NCBI RefSeq assembly: GCF_029227915.1
Contig: NC_079878.1
Span: 31,523,501 to 31,587,500 of the forward strand
Direction of reading: 5' to 3'
DNA from: Hydractinia symbiolongicarpus
Taxonomy: Eukaryota; Cnidaria; Hydrozoa; Anthoathecata; Hydractiniidae
DNA length: 64,000 bases
Shown here in pieces: positions 11,001 to 23,804 of the stretch. The notes under the pieces are model-generated. The model was not told the origin of the DNA. It saw only the letters and a list, made by a program, of their open reading frames with translations, and searched no databases. Within the stretch, counting starts at the first letter, position 1; the number at the start of each line of letters is the position of its first letter. A program made the position numbers and the translations under genes.

Positions 11001-12345
11001 TACGGGAAGTCGCGGGTTTTCGTTTGCCGGCGATTAAACTTCTTTTATTCCGCGTCTCATCAAAAATGAAAACATTTTTGAAAACTACAAGTCTCATGCG
11101 TTTTAGTGGTGAAAAGATAATTTAAAAAATCGTTCTGGAAATGAGTTTACTCCCTGGGTACTTTCTTTGTATACTTTTGGCTATACGGGCCGAGTCCGGG
11201 ATTTACGGGAATGCGCGGGTTTTCGTTTGCGGGCAATTAAACTTCTTTTATTCAGCGTCTCATCAAAAATGAAAACATTTTTGAAAACTACAAGTCTCAT
11301 GCGTTTTTGTTGTGAAAAAATAATTTAAAAAATCGTTCGGGATTTGAGATTACTCCCTGGGTACTTTCTTTGTATACTTTTAGCTATACGAGCCGAGTCC
11401 GGGATTTACGGGAATTCGCGGGTTATCGTTTGCCGGCGATTAAACTTCTTTTATTCAGCGTTTCATCAAAAATGAAAACATTTTTGAAAACTACAAGTCT
11501 CATGCGTTTTAGTGGTGAAAAAATAATTTAAAAAATCGTTCGGGAAATGAGTTTACTCCCTGGGTATTTTCTTTGTATACTTTTGACTATACGGGCCGAG
11601 TCCGGGATTTACGGGAAATCGCGGGTTTTCGTTTGCCGGCGATTAAACTTCTTTTATTCCGCGTCTCATCAAAAATGAAAACATTTTTGAAAACTACAAG
11701 TCTCATGCGTTTTAGTGGTGAAAAAATAATTTAAAAAATCGTTCTGGAAATGAGTTTACTCACAGGGTACTTTCTTTGTATATACTCGACTATACGGGCC
11801 AAGCACGGGATTTACGGAAAATCGCGGGTTTTCGTTTTCCGGCGATTAAACATCTTTTATTCAGAGTCTCATCAAAAATGAAAACATTTTTGAAAACTAC
11901 AAGTCTCATGCGTTTTAGTGGTGAAAAGATAATTATAAAAAATCGTTCTGGAAATGAGTTTACTCCCTGGGTACTTTCTTTGTATACATTCGACTATACG
12001 GGCCAAGCCTGGGATTTACGGGAAATCGCGGGTTTTCGTTTGCCGGCGATTAAACCTCTTTCATCAAGCGTCTCATCAAAAATGAAAACATTTTTAAAAA
12101 CTACAAGTCTCATGCGTTTTAGTGGTGAAAAAATAATTTTAAAAAATCGTTCTGGAAATGAGTTTACTCCCTGGGTACTTTCTTTGTATACATTCGACTA
12201 TACGGGCCAAGCCTGGGATTTACGGGAAATCGCGGGTTTTCGTTTGCCGGCGATTAAACCTCTTTTATTCAGCGTCTCATCAAAAATGAAAACATTTTTG
12301 AAAACTACAAGTCTCATGCGTTTTAGTGGTGAAACAATAACTTAA
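8091..12345 (+). repeat. Rearranged continuation of the 2.44-kb higher-order repeat
   Basis: The region begins like the preceding copies but diverges. After 9,100 a different monomer (CGAGCCGAGTCTGGCATTT, near 9170) is interposed, and the TATACTCGAC type appears at 9339 and 11776, 2437 bp apart. One monomer of the earlier order is missing net. This indicates later exchanges within an older 12-monomer block. The three monomers spanning 11776-12345 are of the 204-bp or in-frame type and so stay open over 189 codons; I do not treat that as a gene. Confidence 0.6.
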
Positions 12346-15300
12346 AAAATCGTTCGGGAAATGCGTTTACTCCCTGGGTACTTTCTTTGTATACATTCGA
12401 CTATACGGGCCAAGCACGGGATTTACGTGAAATCGCGGGTTTTCGTTTGCCGGAGATTAAACCTCTCTCATTAAGCGTCTCATCAAAAATGAAAACATTT
12501 TTGAAAACTACAAGTCTCATGCGTTTTAGTGGCGAAAAAATAATTTAAAAAATCGTTCGGGAAATGAGTTTACTCCCTGGGTACTTTCTTTGTATACTTT
12601 TGACTATACGGGCCGAGTCCGAGTTTTACGGGAAATCGCGGGTTTTCGTTTGCCGGCGATTAAACTTCTTTTATTCCGCGTCTCATCAAAAATGAAAACA
12701 TTTTTGAAAACTTCAAGTCTCATGCGTTTTAGTGGTGAAAAGATAATTTAAAAAATCGTTTTGGAAATGAGTTTACTCCCTGGGTACTTTCTTTGTATAC
12801 ATTCGACTATACGGGCCAAGCCTGGGATTTACGGGAAATCGCGGATTTTCGTTTGCCGGCGATTAAACCTCTTTCTTGAAGCGTCTCATCAAAAATGAAA
12901 ACATTTTTGAAAACTACAAGTGTCATGCGTTTTAGTGGTGAAAAAATAATTTAAAAAATCGTTCGGGAAATGAGTTTACTCCCTGGGTACTTTCTTTGTA
13001 TACTTTTGACTATACGGACTATACGAGCCGAGTCCGGAATTTACGGGAAATCGCGGGTTTTCGTTTGCCGGCGATTAAACTTCTTTTATTCGGCGTCTCA
13101 TCAAAAATGAAAACATTTTTAAAAACTACAAGTCTCATGCGTTTTAGTGGTGTAAAAATAATTTAAAAAATCGTTCGGGAAATGAGTTTACTCCCTGGGT
13201 ACTTTCTTTGTATACTTTTGACTATACGGGCCGAGTCCGGGATTTACGGGAAATCGCGGGTTTTCGTTTGCTGGCGATTAAACTTCTTTTATTCCGCGTC
13301 TCATCAAAAATGAAAACATTTTTGAAAACTACAAGTCTCATGCGTTTTAGTGGTGAAAAGATAATTTAGAAAATCGTTCTGTAAATGAGTTTACTCACAG
13401 GGTAATTTCTTCGTATATATTCGACTATAAGGGCCAAGCCCGGGATTTACGGGAAATCGCGGGTTTTCGTTTGCCGGCGATTAAACTTCTTTTATTCAGC
13501 GTCTCATCAAAAATGAAAACATTTTTGAAAACTACAAGTCTCATGCGTTTTTGTTGTGAAAAAATAATTTAAAAAATCGTTCGAGAAATGAGTTTACTCC
13601 CTGGGTACTTTCTTTGTATACTTTTGACTATACGGGCCGAGTCCGGGATTTACGGGAAATCGCGGGTTTTCGTTTGCTGGCGATTAAACTTCTTTTATTC
13701 CGCGTATCATCAAAAATGAAAACATTTTTGAAAACTACAAGTCTCATGCGTTTTAGTGGTGAAAAGATAATTTAAAAAATCGTTCTGTAAATGAGTTTAC
13801 TCACAGGGTAATTTCTTCGTATGTATTCGACTATACGGGCCAAGTCCGGGATTTACGGTAATGCGCGGGTTTTCGTTTGCCGGCGATTAAACTTCTTTTA
13901 TTCAGCGTCTCATCAAAAATGAAAACATTTTTGAAAACTACAAGTCTCATGCGTTTTAGTGGTGAAAAGATAATTATAAAAAATCGTTCTGGAAATGAGT
14001 TTACTCCCTGGGTACTTTCTTTGTATACATTCGACTATACGGGCCAAGCCTGGGATTTACGGGAAATCGCGGGTTTTCGTTTGCCGGCGATTAAACCTCT
14101 TTCATCAAGCGTCTCATCAAAAATGAAAACATTTTTAAAAACTACAAGTCTCATGCGTTTTAGTGGTGAAATAATAACTTAAAAAATCGTTCTGGAAATG
14201 AGTTTACTCCCTGGGTACTTTCTTTGTATACATTCGACTATACGGGTCAAGCCTGGGATTTACGGGAAATCGCGGGTTTTCGTTTGCCGGCGATTAAACC
14301 TCTTTTATTCAGCGTCTCATCAAAAATGAAAACATTTTTGAAAACTACAAGTCTCATGCGTTTTAGTGGCGAAAAAATAATTTAAAAAATCGTTCGGGAA
14401 ATGAGTTTACTCCCTGGGTACTTTCTTTGTATACTTTTGACTATACGGGCCGAGTCCGGGTTTTACGGGAAATCGCGGGTTTTCGTTTGCCGGCGATTAA
14501 ACTTCTTTTATTCCGCGTCTCATCAAAAATGAAAACATTTTTGAAAACTACAAGTCTCATGCGTTTTAGTGGTGAAAAGATAATTTAAAAAATCGTTCTG
14601 GAAATGAGTTTACTCCCTGGGTACTTTCTTTGTATACATTCGACTATACGGGCCAAGCCTGGGATTTACGGGAAATCGCGGGTTTTCGTTTGCCGGCGAT
14701 TAAACCTCTTTCTTGAAGCGTCTCATCAAAAATGAAAACATTTTTGAAAACTACAAGTGTCATGCGTTTTAGTGGTGAAAAAATAATTTAAAAAATCGTT
14801 CGGGAAATGAGTTTACTCCCTGGGTACTTTCTTTTTATACTTTTGACTATACGGGCCGAGTCCGGGATTTACGGGAAATCGCGGGTTTTTGTTTGCCGGC
14901 GATTAAACTTCTTTTATTCGGCGTCTCATCAAAAATGAAAACATTTTTAAAAACTACAAGTCTCATGCGTTTTAGTGGTGTAAAAATAATTTAAAAAATC
15001 GTTCGGGAAGTGAGTTTACTCCCTGGGTACTTTCTTTGTATACTTTTGACTATACGGGCCGAGTCCGGGATTTACGGGAAATCGCGGGCTTTCGTTTGCT
15101 GGCGATTAAACTTCTTTTATTACGCGTCTCATCAAAAATGAAAACATTTTTGAAAACTACAAGTCTCATGCGTTTTAGTGGTGAAAAGATAATTTAAAAA
15201 ATCGTTCTGTAAATGAGTTTACTCACAGGGTAATTTCTTCGTATGTATTCGACTATACGGGCCAAGTCCGGGATTTACGGGAATGCGCGGGTTTTCGTTT

Positions 15301-16909
15301 GCCGGCGATTAAACTTCTTTTATTCAGCGTCTCATCAAAAATGAAAACATTGTTGAAAACTACAAGTCTCATGCGTTTTTGTTGTGAAAAAATAATTTAA
15401 AAAATCGTTCGGGATTTGAGATTACTCCCTGGTTACTTTCTTTGTATACTTTTGGCTATACGAGCCGAGTCCGGGATTTACGGAAATTCGATGGTTATCG
15501 TTTGCCGGCGATTAAACTTCTTTTATTCAGCGTCTCATCAAAAATGAAAACATTTTTGAAAACTACAAGTCTCATGCGTTTTAGTGGTGAAAAAATAATT
15601 TAAAAAATCGTTCGGGAAATGAGTTTACTCCCTGGGTATTTTCTTTGTATACTTTTGACTATACGGGCCGAGTCTGGGATTTACGGGAAATCGCGGGTTT
15701 TCGTTTGCCGGCGATTAAACTTCTTTTATTCCGCGTCTCATCAAAAATGAAAACATTTTTGAAAACTACAAGTCTCATGCGTTTTAGTGGTGAAAAGATA
15801 ATTTAAAAAATCGTTCTGGAAATGAGTTTACTCACAGGGTAATTTCTTCGTATATACTCGACTATACGGGCCAAGCCCGGGATTTACGGGAAATCGCGGG
15901 TTTTCGTTTGCCGGCGATTAAACTTCCTTTATTCAGCGTCTCATCAAAAATGAAAACATTTTTGAAAACTACAAGTGTCATGCGTTTTAGTGGTGAAAAA
16001 ATAATTTAAAAAATCGTTCGGGAAATGAGTTTACTCCCTGGATGCTTTCTTTGTATACTTTTGGCTATACGGGCCGAGTCCGGCATTTACGGGAATGCGC
16101 GGGTTTTCGTTTGCCGGCGATTAAACTTCTTTTATTCAGCGTCTCATCAAAAATGAAAACATTTTTGAAAACTACAAGTCTCATCCGTTTTTAATGTGAA
16201 AAAATAATTTAAAAAATCGTTCGGGATTTGAGATTACTCACTGGGTACTTTCTTTGTATACTTTTGGCTATACGAGCCGAGTCCGGGATTTACGGGAATT
16301 CGCGGGTTATCGTTTGCCGGCGATTAAACTTCTTTTATTCAGCGTCTCATCAAAAATGAAAACATTTTTGAAAACTACAAGTCTCATGCGTTTTAGTGGT
16401 GAAAAAATAATTTAAAAAATCGTTCGGGAAATGAGTTTACTCCCTGGGTATTTTCTTTGTACACTTTTGACTATACGGGCCGAGTCCGGGATTTACGGGA
16501 AATCGCGGGTTTTCGTTTGCCGGCGATTAAACTTCTTTTATTCCGCGTCTCATCAAAAATGAAAACATTTTTGAAAACTACAAGTCTCATGCGTTTTAGT
16601 GGTGAAAAGATAATTTAAAAAATCGTTCTGGAAATGAGTTTACTCACTGGGTACTTTCTTTGTATATACTCGACTATACGGGCTAAGCACGGGATTTACG
16701 GAAAATCGCGGGTTTTCGTTTTCCGGCAATTAAACATCTTTTATTCAGCGTCTCATCAAAAATGAAAACATTTTTGAAAACTACAAGTGTCATGCGTTTT
16801 AGTGGTGAAAAAATAATTTAAAAAATCGTTCGGGAAATGAGTTTACTCCCTGGATGCTTTCTTTGTATACTTTTGGCTATACGGGCCGAGTCCGGGATTT
16901 ACGGGAATG
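12346..16909 (+). repeat. Satellite segment with a block period of about 1.84 kb (nine monomers)
   Basis: The rare TCTTGAAGCG variant occurs at 12874 and 14711, a shift of 1837 bp. This is nine monomers plus extra bases, of which nine come from a small duplication at 13008-13025. Neighbouring subfamilies (CATTCGAC...CCAAGCCTGGG, GGCGTCTCATC, GGTGTAAAAATAAT) follow in the same order in both copies. Confidence 0.6.
13008..13025 (+). repeat. 9-bp tandem duplication inside one monomer
   Basis: GACTATACG is repeated exactly (13008-13016 and 13017-13025), lengthening this monomer by 9 bp. The second copy is followed by AGCC, as in the CGAGCC subfamily. It is not propagated to neighbouring blocks, so it arose after the block duplication or was lost from the partner copy. 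Confidence 0.9.
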
Positions 16910-19144
16910 CGCGGGTTTTCGTTTGCCGGCGATTAAACTTCTTTTATTCAGCGTCTCATCAAAAATGAAAACATTTTTGAAAACTACAAGTCTCATCCGT
17001 TTTTGTTGTGAAAAAATAATTTAAAAAATCGTTCGGGATTTGAGATTACTCACTGGGTACTTTCTTTGTATACTTTTGGCTATACGATCCGAGTCCGGGA
17101 TTTACAGGAATTCGCGGGTTATCGTTTGCCGGCGATTAAACTTCTTTTATTCAGCGTCTCATCAAAAATAAAAACATTTTTGAAAACTACAAGTCTCATG
17201 CGTTTTAGTGGTGAAAAAATAATTTAAAAAATCGTTCGGAAAATGAGTTTACTCCCTGGGTATTTTCTTTGTATACTTTTGACTATACGGGCCGAGTCCG
17301 GGATTTACGGGAAATCGCGGGTTTTTGTTTGCCGGCGATTAAACTTCTTTTATTCCGCGTCTCATCAAAAATGAAAACATTTTTGAAAACTACAAGTCTC
17401 ATGCATTTTAGTGGTGAAAAGATAATTTAAAAAATCGTTCTGGAAATGAGTTTACTCACTGGGTACTTTCTTTGTATATACTCGACTATACGGGCTAAGC
17501 ACGGGATTTACGGAAAATCGCGGGTTTTCGTTTTCCGGCGATTAAACATCTTTTATTCAGCGTCTCATCAAAAATGAAAACATTTTTGAAAACTACAAGT
17601 GTCATGCGTTTTAGTGGTGAAAAAATAATTTAAAAAATCGTTCGGGAAATGAGTTTACTCCCTGGGTACTTTCTTTGTATACTTTTGACTATACGGGCCG
17701 AGTCCGGGATTTACGGGAAATCGCGGGTTTTCGTTTGCCGGCGATTAAACTTCTTTTATTCGGCGTCTCATCAAAAATGAAAACATTTTTAAAAACTACA
17801 AGTCTCATGCGTTTTAGTGGTGTAAAAATAATTTAAAAAATCGTTCGGGAAATGAGTTTACTCCCTGGGTACTTTCTTTGTATACTTTTGACTATACGGG
17901 CCGAGTCCGGGATTTACGGGAAATCGCGGGTTTTCGTTTGCTGGCGATTAAACTTCTTTTATTCCGCGTCTCATCAAAAATGAAAACATTTTTGAAAACT
18001 ACAAGTCTCATGCGTTTTAGTGGTGAAAAGATAATTTAGAAAATCGTTCTGTAAATGAGTTTACTCACAGGGTAATTTCTTCGTATATATTCGACTATAC
18101 GGGCCAAGCCCGGGATTTACGGGAAATCGCGGGTTTTCGTTTGCCGGCGATTAAACTTCTTTTATTCAGCGTCTCATCAAAAATGAAAACATTTTTGAAA
18201 ACTACAAGTCTCATGCGTTTTTGTTGTGAAAAAATAATTTAAAAAATCGTTCGAGAAATGAGTTTACTCCCTGGGTACTTTCTTTGTATACTTTTGACTA
18301 TACGGGCCGAGTCCGGGATTTACGGGAAATCGCGGGTTTTCGTTTGCTGGCGATTAAACTTCTTTTATTCCGCGTCTCATCAAAAATGAAAACATTTTTG
18401 AAAACTACAAGTCTCATGCGTTTTAGTGGTGAAAAGATAATTTAAAAAATCGTTCTGTAAATGAGTTTACTCACAGGGTAATTTCTTCGTATGTATTCGA
18501 CTATACGGGCCAAGTCCGGGATTTACGGTAATGCGCGGGTTTTCGTTTGCCGGCGATTAAACTTCTTTTATTCAGCGTCTCATCAAAAGTGAAAACATTT
18601 TTGAAAACTACAAGTCTCATGCGTTTTTGTTGTGAAAAAATAATTTAAAAAATCGTTCGGGATTTGAGATTACTCCCTGGGTACTTTCTTTGTATACCTT
18701 TGGCTATACGAGCCGAGTCCGGGATTTACGGGAATTCGCGGGTTATCGTTTGCCGGCGATTAAACTTCTTTTATTCAGCGTCTCATCAAAAATGAAAACA
18801 TTTTTGAAAACTACAAGTCTCATGCGTTTTAGTGGTGAAAAAATAATTTAAAAAATCGTTCGGGAAATGAGTTTACTCCCTGGGTATTTTCTTTGTATAC
18901 TTTTGACTATACGGGCCGAGTCTGGGATTTACGGGAAATCGCGGGTTTTCGTTTGCCGGCGATTAAACTTCTTTTATTCCGCGTCTCATCAAAAATGAAA
19001 AACATTTTTGAAAACTACAAGTCTCATGCGTTTTAGTGGTGAAAAGATAATTATAAAAAATCGTTCTGGAAATGAGTTTACTCCCTGGGTACTTTCTTTG
19101 AATACTTTTAGCTATACGAGCCGAGTCCGGGATTTACGGGAATT
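16910..19144 (+). repeat. 2,235-bp higher-order unit (11 monomers), copy 1
   Basis: This unit is repeated directly in the next block at a shift of exactly 2235 bp. Shared rare markers include TATACGATCC (17081 and 19316), CAAAAATAAAAACA, CATGCATTTTAG, CAAAAGTGAAAAC (about 18584 and 20819), TATACCTTTGGC and the inserted A in TGAAAAACATT. I saw no differences in the stretches I compared. The first mismatch to the left is at 16909 versus 19144 (G versus T). Confidence 0.85.
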
Positions 19145-21379
19145 CGCGGGTTTTCGTTTGCCGGCGATTAAACTTCTTTTATTCAGCGTCTCATCAAAAA
19201 TGAAAACATTTTTGAAAACTACAAGTCTCATCCGTTTTTGTTGTGAAAAAATAATTTAAAAAATCGTTCGGGATTTGAGATTACTCACTGGGTACTTTCT
19301 TTGTATACTTTTGGCTATACGATCCGAGTCCGGGATTTACAGGAATTCGCGGGTTATCGTTTGCCGGCGATTAAACTTCTTTTATTCAGCGTCTCATCAA
19401 AAATAAAAACATTTTTGAAAACTACAAGTCTCATGCGTTTTAGTGGTGAAAAAATAATTTAAAAAATCGTTCGGAAAATGAGTTTACTCCCTGGGTATTT
19501 TCTTTGTATACTTTTGACTATACGGGCCGAGTCCGGGATTTACGGGAAATCGCGGGTTTTTGTTTGCCGGCGATTAAACTTCTTTTATTCCGCGTCTCAT
19601 CAAAAATGAAAACATTTTTGAAAACTACAAGTCTCATGCATTTTAGTGGTGAAAAGATAATTTAAAAAATCGTTCTGGAAATGAGTTTACTCACTGGGTA
19701 CTTTCTTTGTATATACTCGACTATACGGGCTAAGCACGGGATTTACGGAAAATCGCGGGTTTTCGTTTTCCGGCGATTAAACATCTTTTATTCAGCGTCT
19801 CATCAAAAATGAAAACATTTTTGAAAACTACAAGTGTCATGCGTTTTAGTGGTGAAAAAATAATTTAAAAAATCGTTCGGGAAATGAGTTTACTCCCTGG
19901 GTACTTTCTTTGTATACTTTTGACTATACGGGCCGAGTCCGGGATTTACGGGAAATCGCGGGTTTTCGTTTGCCGGCGATTAAACTTCTTTTATTCGGCG
20001 TCTCATCAAAAATGAAAACATTTTTAAAAACTACAAGTCTCATGCGTTTTAGTGGTGTAAAAATAATTTAAAAAATCGTTCGGGAAATGAGTTTACTCCC
20101 TGGGTACTTTCTTTGTATACTTTTGACTATACGGGCCGAGTCCGGGATTTACGGGAAATCGCGGGTTTTCGTTTGCTGGCGATTAAACTTCTTTTATTCC
20201 GCGTCTCATCAAAAATGAAAACATTTTTGAAAACTACAAGTCTCATGCGTTTTAGTGGTGAAAAGATAATTTAGAAAATCGTTCTGTAAATGAGTTTACT
20301 CACAGGGTAATTTCTTCGTATATATTCGACTATACGGGCCAAGCCCGGGATTTACGGGAAATCGCGGGTTTTCGTTTGCCGGCGATTAAACTTCTTTTAT
20401 TCAGCGTCTCATCAAAAATGAAAACATTTTTGAAAACTACAAGTCTCATGCGTTTTTGTTGTGAAAAAATAATTTAAAAAATCGTTCGAGAAATGAGTTT
20501 ACTCCCTGGGTACTTTCTTTGTATACTTTTGACTATACGGGCCGAGTCCGGGATTTACGGGAAATCGCGGGTTTTCGTTTGCTGGCGATTAAACTTCTTT
20601 TATTCCGCGTCTCATCAAAAATGAAAACATTTTTGAAAACTACAAGTCTCATGCGTTTTAGTGGTGAAAAGATAATTTAAAAAATCGTTCTGTAAATGAG
20701 TTTACTCACAGGGTAATTTCTTCGTATGTATTCGACTATACGGGCCAAGTCCGGGATTTACGGTAATGCGCGGGTTTTCGTTTGCCGGCGATTAAACTTC
20801 TTTTATTCAGCGTCTCATCAAAAGTGAAAACATTTTTGAAAACTACAAGTCTCATGCGTTTTTGTTGTGAAAAAATAATTTAAAAAATCGTTCGGGATTT
20901 GAGATTACTCCCTGGGTACTTTCTTTGTATACCTTTGGCTATACGAGCCGAGTCCGGGATTTACGGGAATTCGCGGGTTATCGTTTGCCGGCGATTAAAC
21001 TTCTTTTATTCAGCGTCTCATCAAAAATGAAAACATTTTTGAAAACTACAAGTCTCATGCGTTTTAGTGGTGAAAAAATAATTTAAAAAATCGTTCGGGA
21101 AATGAGTTTACTCCCTGGGTATTTTCTTTGTATACTTTTGACTATACGGGCCGAGTCTGGGATTTACGGGAAATCGCGGGTTTTCGTTTGCCGGCGATTA
21201 AACTTCTTTTATTCCGCGTCTCATCAAAAATGAAAAACATTTTTGAAAACTACAAGTCTCATGCGTTTTAGTGGTGAAAAGATAATTATAAAAAATCGTT
21301 CTGGAAATGAGTTTACTCCCTGGGTACTTTCTTTGAATACTTTTAGCTATACGAGCCGAGTCCGGGATTTACGGGAATT
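19145..21379 (+). repeat. 2,235-bp higher-order unit (11 monomers), copy 2
   Basis: This is the direct tandem copy of 16910-19144. Similarity extends a few bases further, until 21388 (A) versus 19153 (T). The near identity of the two copies, against visible divergence between monomers within each copy, marks this as one of the most recent amplifications in the window. Confidence 0.85.
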
Positions 21380-23290
21380 CGCGGGTTATCGTTTGCCGGC
21401 GATTAAACTTCTTTTATTCAGCGTCTCATCAAAAGTGAAAACATTTTTGAAAACTACAAGTCTCATGCGTTTTAGTGGTGAAAAGATAATTTTAAAAAAT
21501 CGTTCGGGAAATGCGTTTACTCCCTGGGTACTTTCTTTGTATACATTCGACTATACGGGCCAAGCCCGGGATTTACGTGAAATCGCGGGTTTTCGTTTGC
21601 CGGAGATTAAACCTCTCTCATTAAGCGTCTCATCAAAAATGAAAACATTTTTGAAAACTACAAGTCTCATGCGTTTTAGTGGCGAAAAAATAATTTAAAA
21701 AATCGTTCGGAAAATGAGTTTACTCCCTGGGTACTTTCTTTGTATACTTTTGACTATACGGGCCGAGTCCGGGTTTTACGGGAAATCGCGGGTTTTCGTT
21801 TGCCGGCGATTAAACTTCTTTTATTCCGCGTCTCATCAAAAATGAAAACATTTTTGAAAACTACAAGTGTCATGCGTTTTAGTGGTGAAAAAATAATTTA
21901 AAAAATCGTTCGGAAATGAGTTTACTCCCTGGGTACTTTCTTTTTATACTTTTGACTATACGGGCCGAGTCCGGGATTTACGGGAAATCGCGGGTTTTCG
22001 TTTGCCGGCGATTAAACTTCTTTTATTCGGCGTCTCATCAAAAATGAAAACATTTTTAAAAACTACAAGTCTCATGCGTTTTAGTGGTGTAAAAATAATT
22101 TAAAAAATCGTTCGGGAAATGAGTTTACTCCCTGGGTACTTTCTTTGTATACTTTTGACTATACGGGCCGAGTCCGGGATTTACGGGAAATCGCGGGTTT
22201 TCGTTTGCTGGCGATTAAACTTCTTTTATTCAGCGTCTCATCAAAAATGAAAACATTTTTGAAAACTACAAGTCTCATGCGTTTTAGTGGTGAAAAGATA
22301 ATTTAGAAAATCGTTCTGTAAATGAGTTTACTCACAGGGTAATTTCTTCGTATATATTCGACTATACGGGCCAAGCCCGGGATTTACGGGAAATCGCGGG
22401 TTTTCGTTTGCCGGCGATTAAACTTCTTTTATTCCGCGTCTCATCAAAAATGAAAACATTTTTGAAAACTACAAGTCTCATGCGTTTTTGTTGTGAAAAA
22501 ATAATTTAAAAAATCGTTCGAGAAATGAGTTTACTCCCTGGGTACTTTCTTTGTATACTTTTGACTATACGGGCCGAGTCCGGGATTTACGGGAAATCGC
22601 GGGTTTTCGTTTGCTGGCGATTAAACTTCTTTTATTCCGCGTCTCATCAAAAATGAAAACATTTTTGAAAACTACAAGTCTCATGCGTTTTAGTGGTGAA
22701 AAGATAATTTAAAAAATCGTTCTGTAAATGAGTTTACTCACAGGGTAATTTCTTCGTATGTATTCGACTATACGGGCCAAGTCCGGGATTTACGGGAATG
22801 CGCGGGTTTTCGTTTGCCGGCGATTAAACTTCTTTTATTCAGCGTCTCATCAAAAATGAAAACATTTTTGAAAACTACAAGTCTCATGCGTTTTTGTTGT
22901 GAAAAAATAATTTAAAAAATCGTTCGAGAAATGAGTTTACTCCCTGGGTACTTTCTTTGTATACTTTTGACTATACGGGCCGAGTCCGGGATTTACGGGA
23001 AATCGCGGGTTTTCGTTTGCTGGCGATTAAACTTCTTTTATTCCGCGTCTCATCAAAAATGAAAACATTTTTGAAAACTACAAATCTCATGCGTTTTAGT
23101 GGTGAAAAGATAATTTAAAAAATCGTTCTGTAAATGAGTTTACTCACAGGGTAATTTCTTCGTATGTATTCGACTATACGGGCCAAGTCCGGGATTTACG
23201 GGAATGCGCGGGTTTTCGTTTGCCGGCGATTAAACTTCTTTTATTCAGCGTCTCATCAAAAATGAAAACATTTTTGAAAACTACAAGTCT
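21165..23290 (+). repeat. Block copy 1 of a nested duplication
   Basis: The block is similar to 23805-26744. The first part is at a shift of 2641 bp (CGGAAATGAG with one G lost at 21911 and 24552). The later part is at 3454 bp (CGAGAAATGAG at 22927 and 26381), because copy 2 contains an extra 813-bp tetramer. It ends where the monomer type switches near 23290. Confidence 0.7.
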
Positions 23291-23804
23291 CATGCGTTTT
23301 AGTGGTGAAAAGATAATTTAAAAAATCGTTCTGTAAATGAGTTTACTCACAGGGTAATTTCTTCGTATGTATTCGACTATACGGGCCAAGTCCGGGATTT
23401 ACGGGAATGCGCGGGTTTTCGTTTGCCGGCGATTAAACTTCTTTTATTCAGCGTCTCATCAAAAATGAAAACATTTTTGAAAACTACAAGTCTCATGCGT
23501 TTTTGTTGTGAAAAAATAATTTAAAAAATCGTTCGAGAAATGAGTTTACTCCCTGGGTACTTTCTTTGTATACTTTTGACTATACGGGCCGAGTCCGGGA
23601 TTTACGGGAAATCGCGGGTTTTCGTTTGCTGGCGATTAAACTTCTTTTATTCCGCGTCTCATCAAAAATGAAAACATTTTTGAAAACTACAAGTCTCATG
23701 CGTTTTAGTGGTGAAAAGATAATTTAAAAAATCGTTCTGTAAATGAGTTTACTCACAGGGTAATTTCTTCGTATGTATTCGACTATACGGGCCAAGTCCG
23801 GGAT

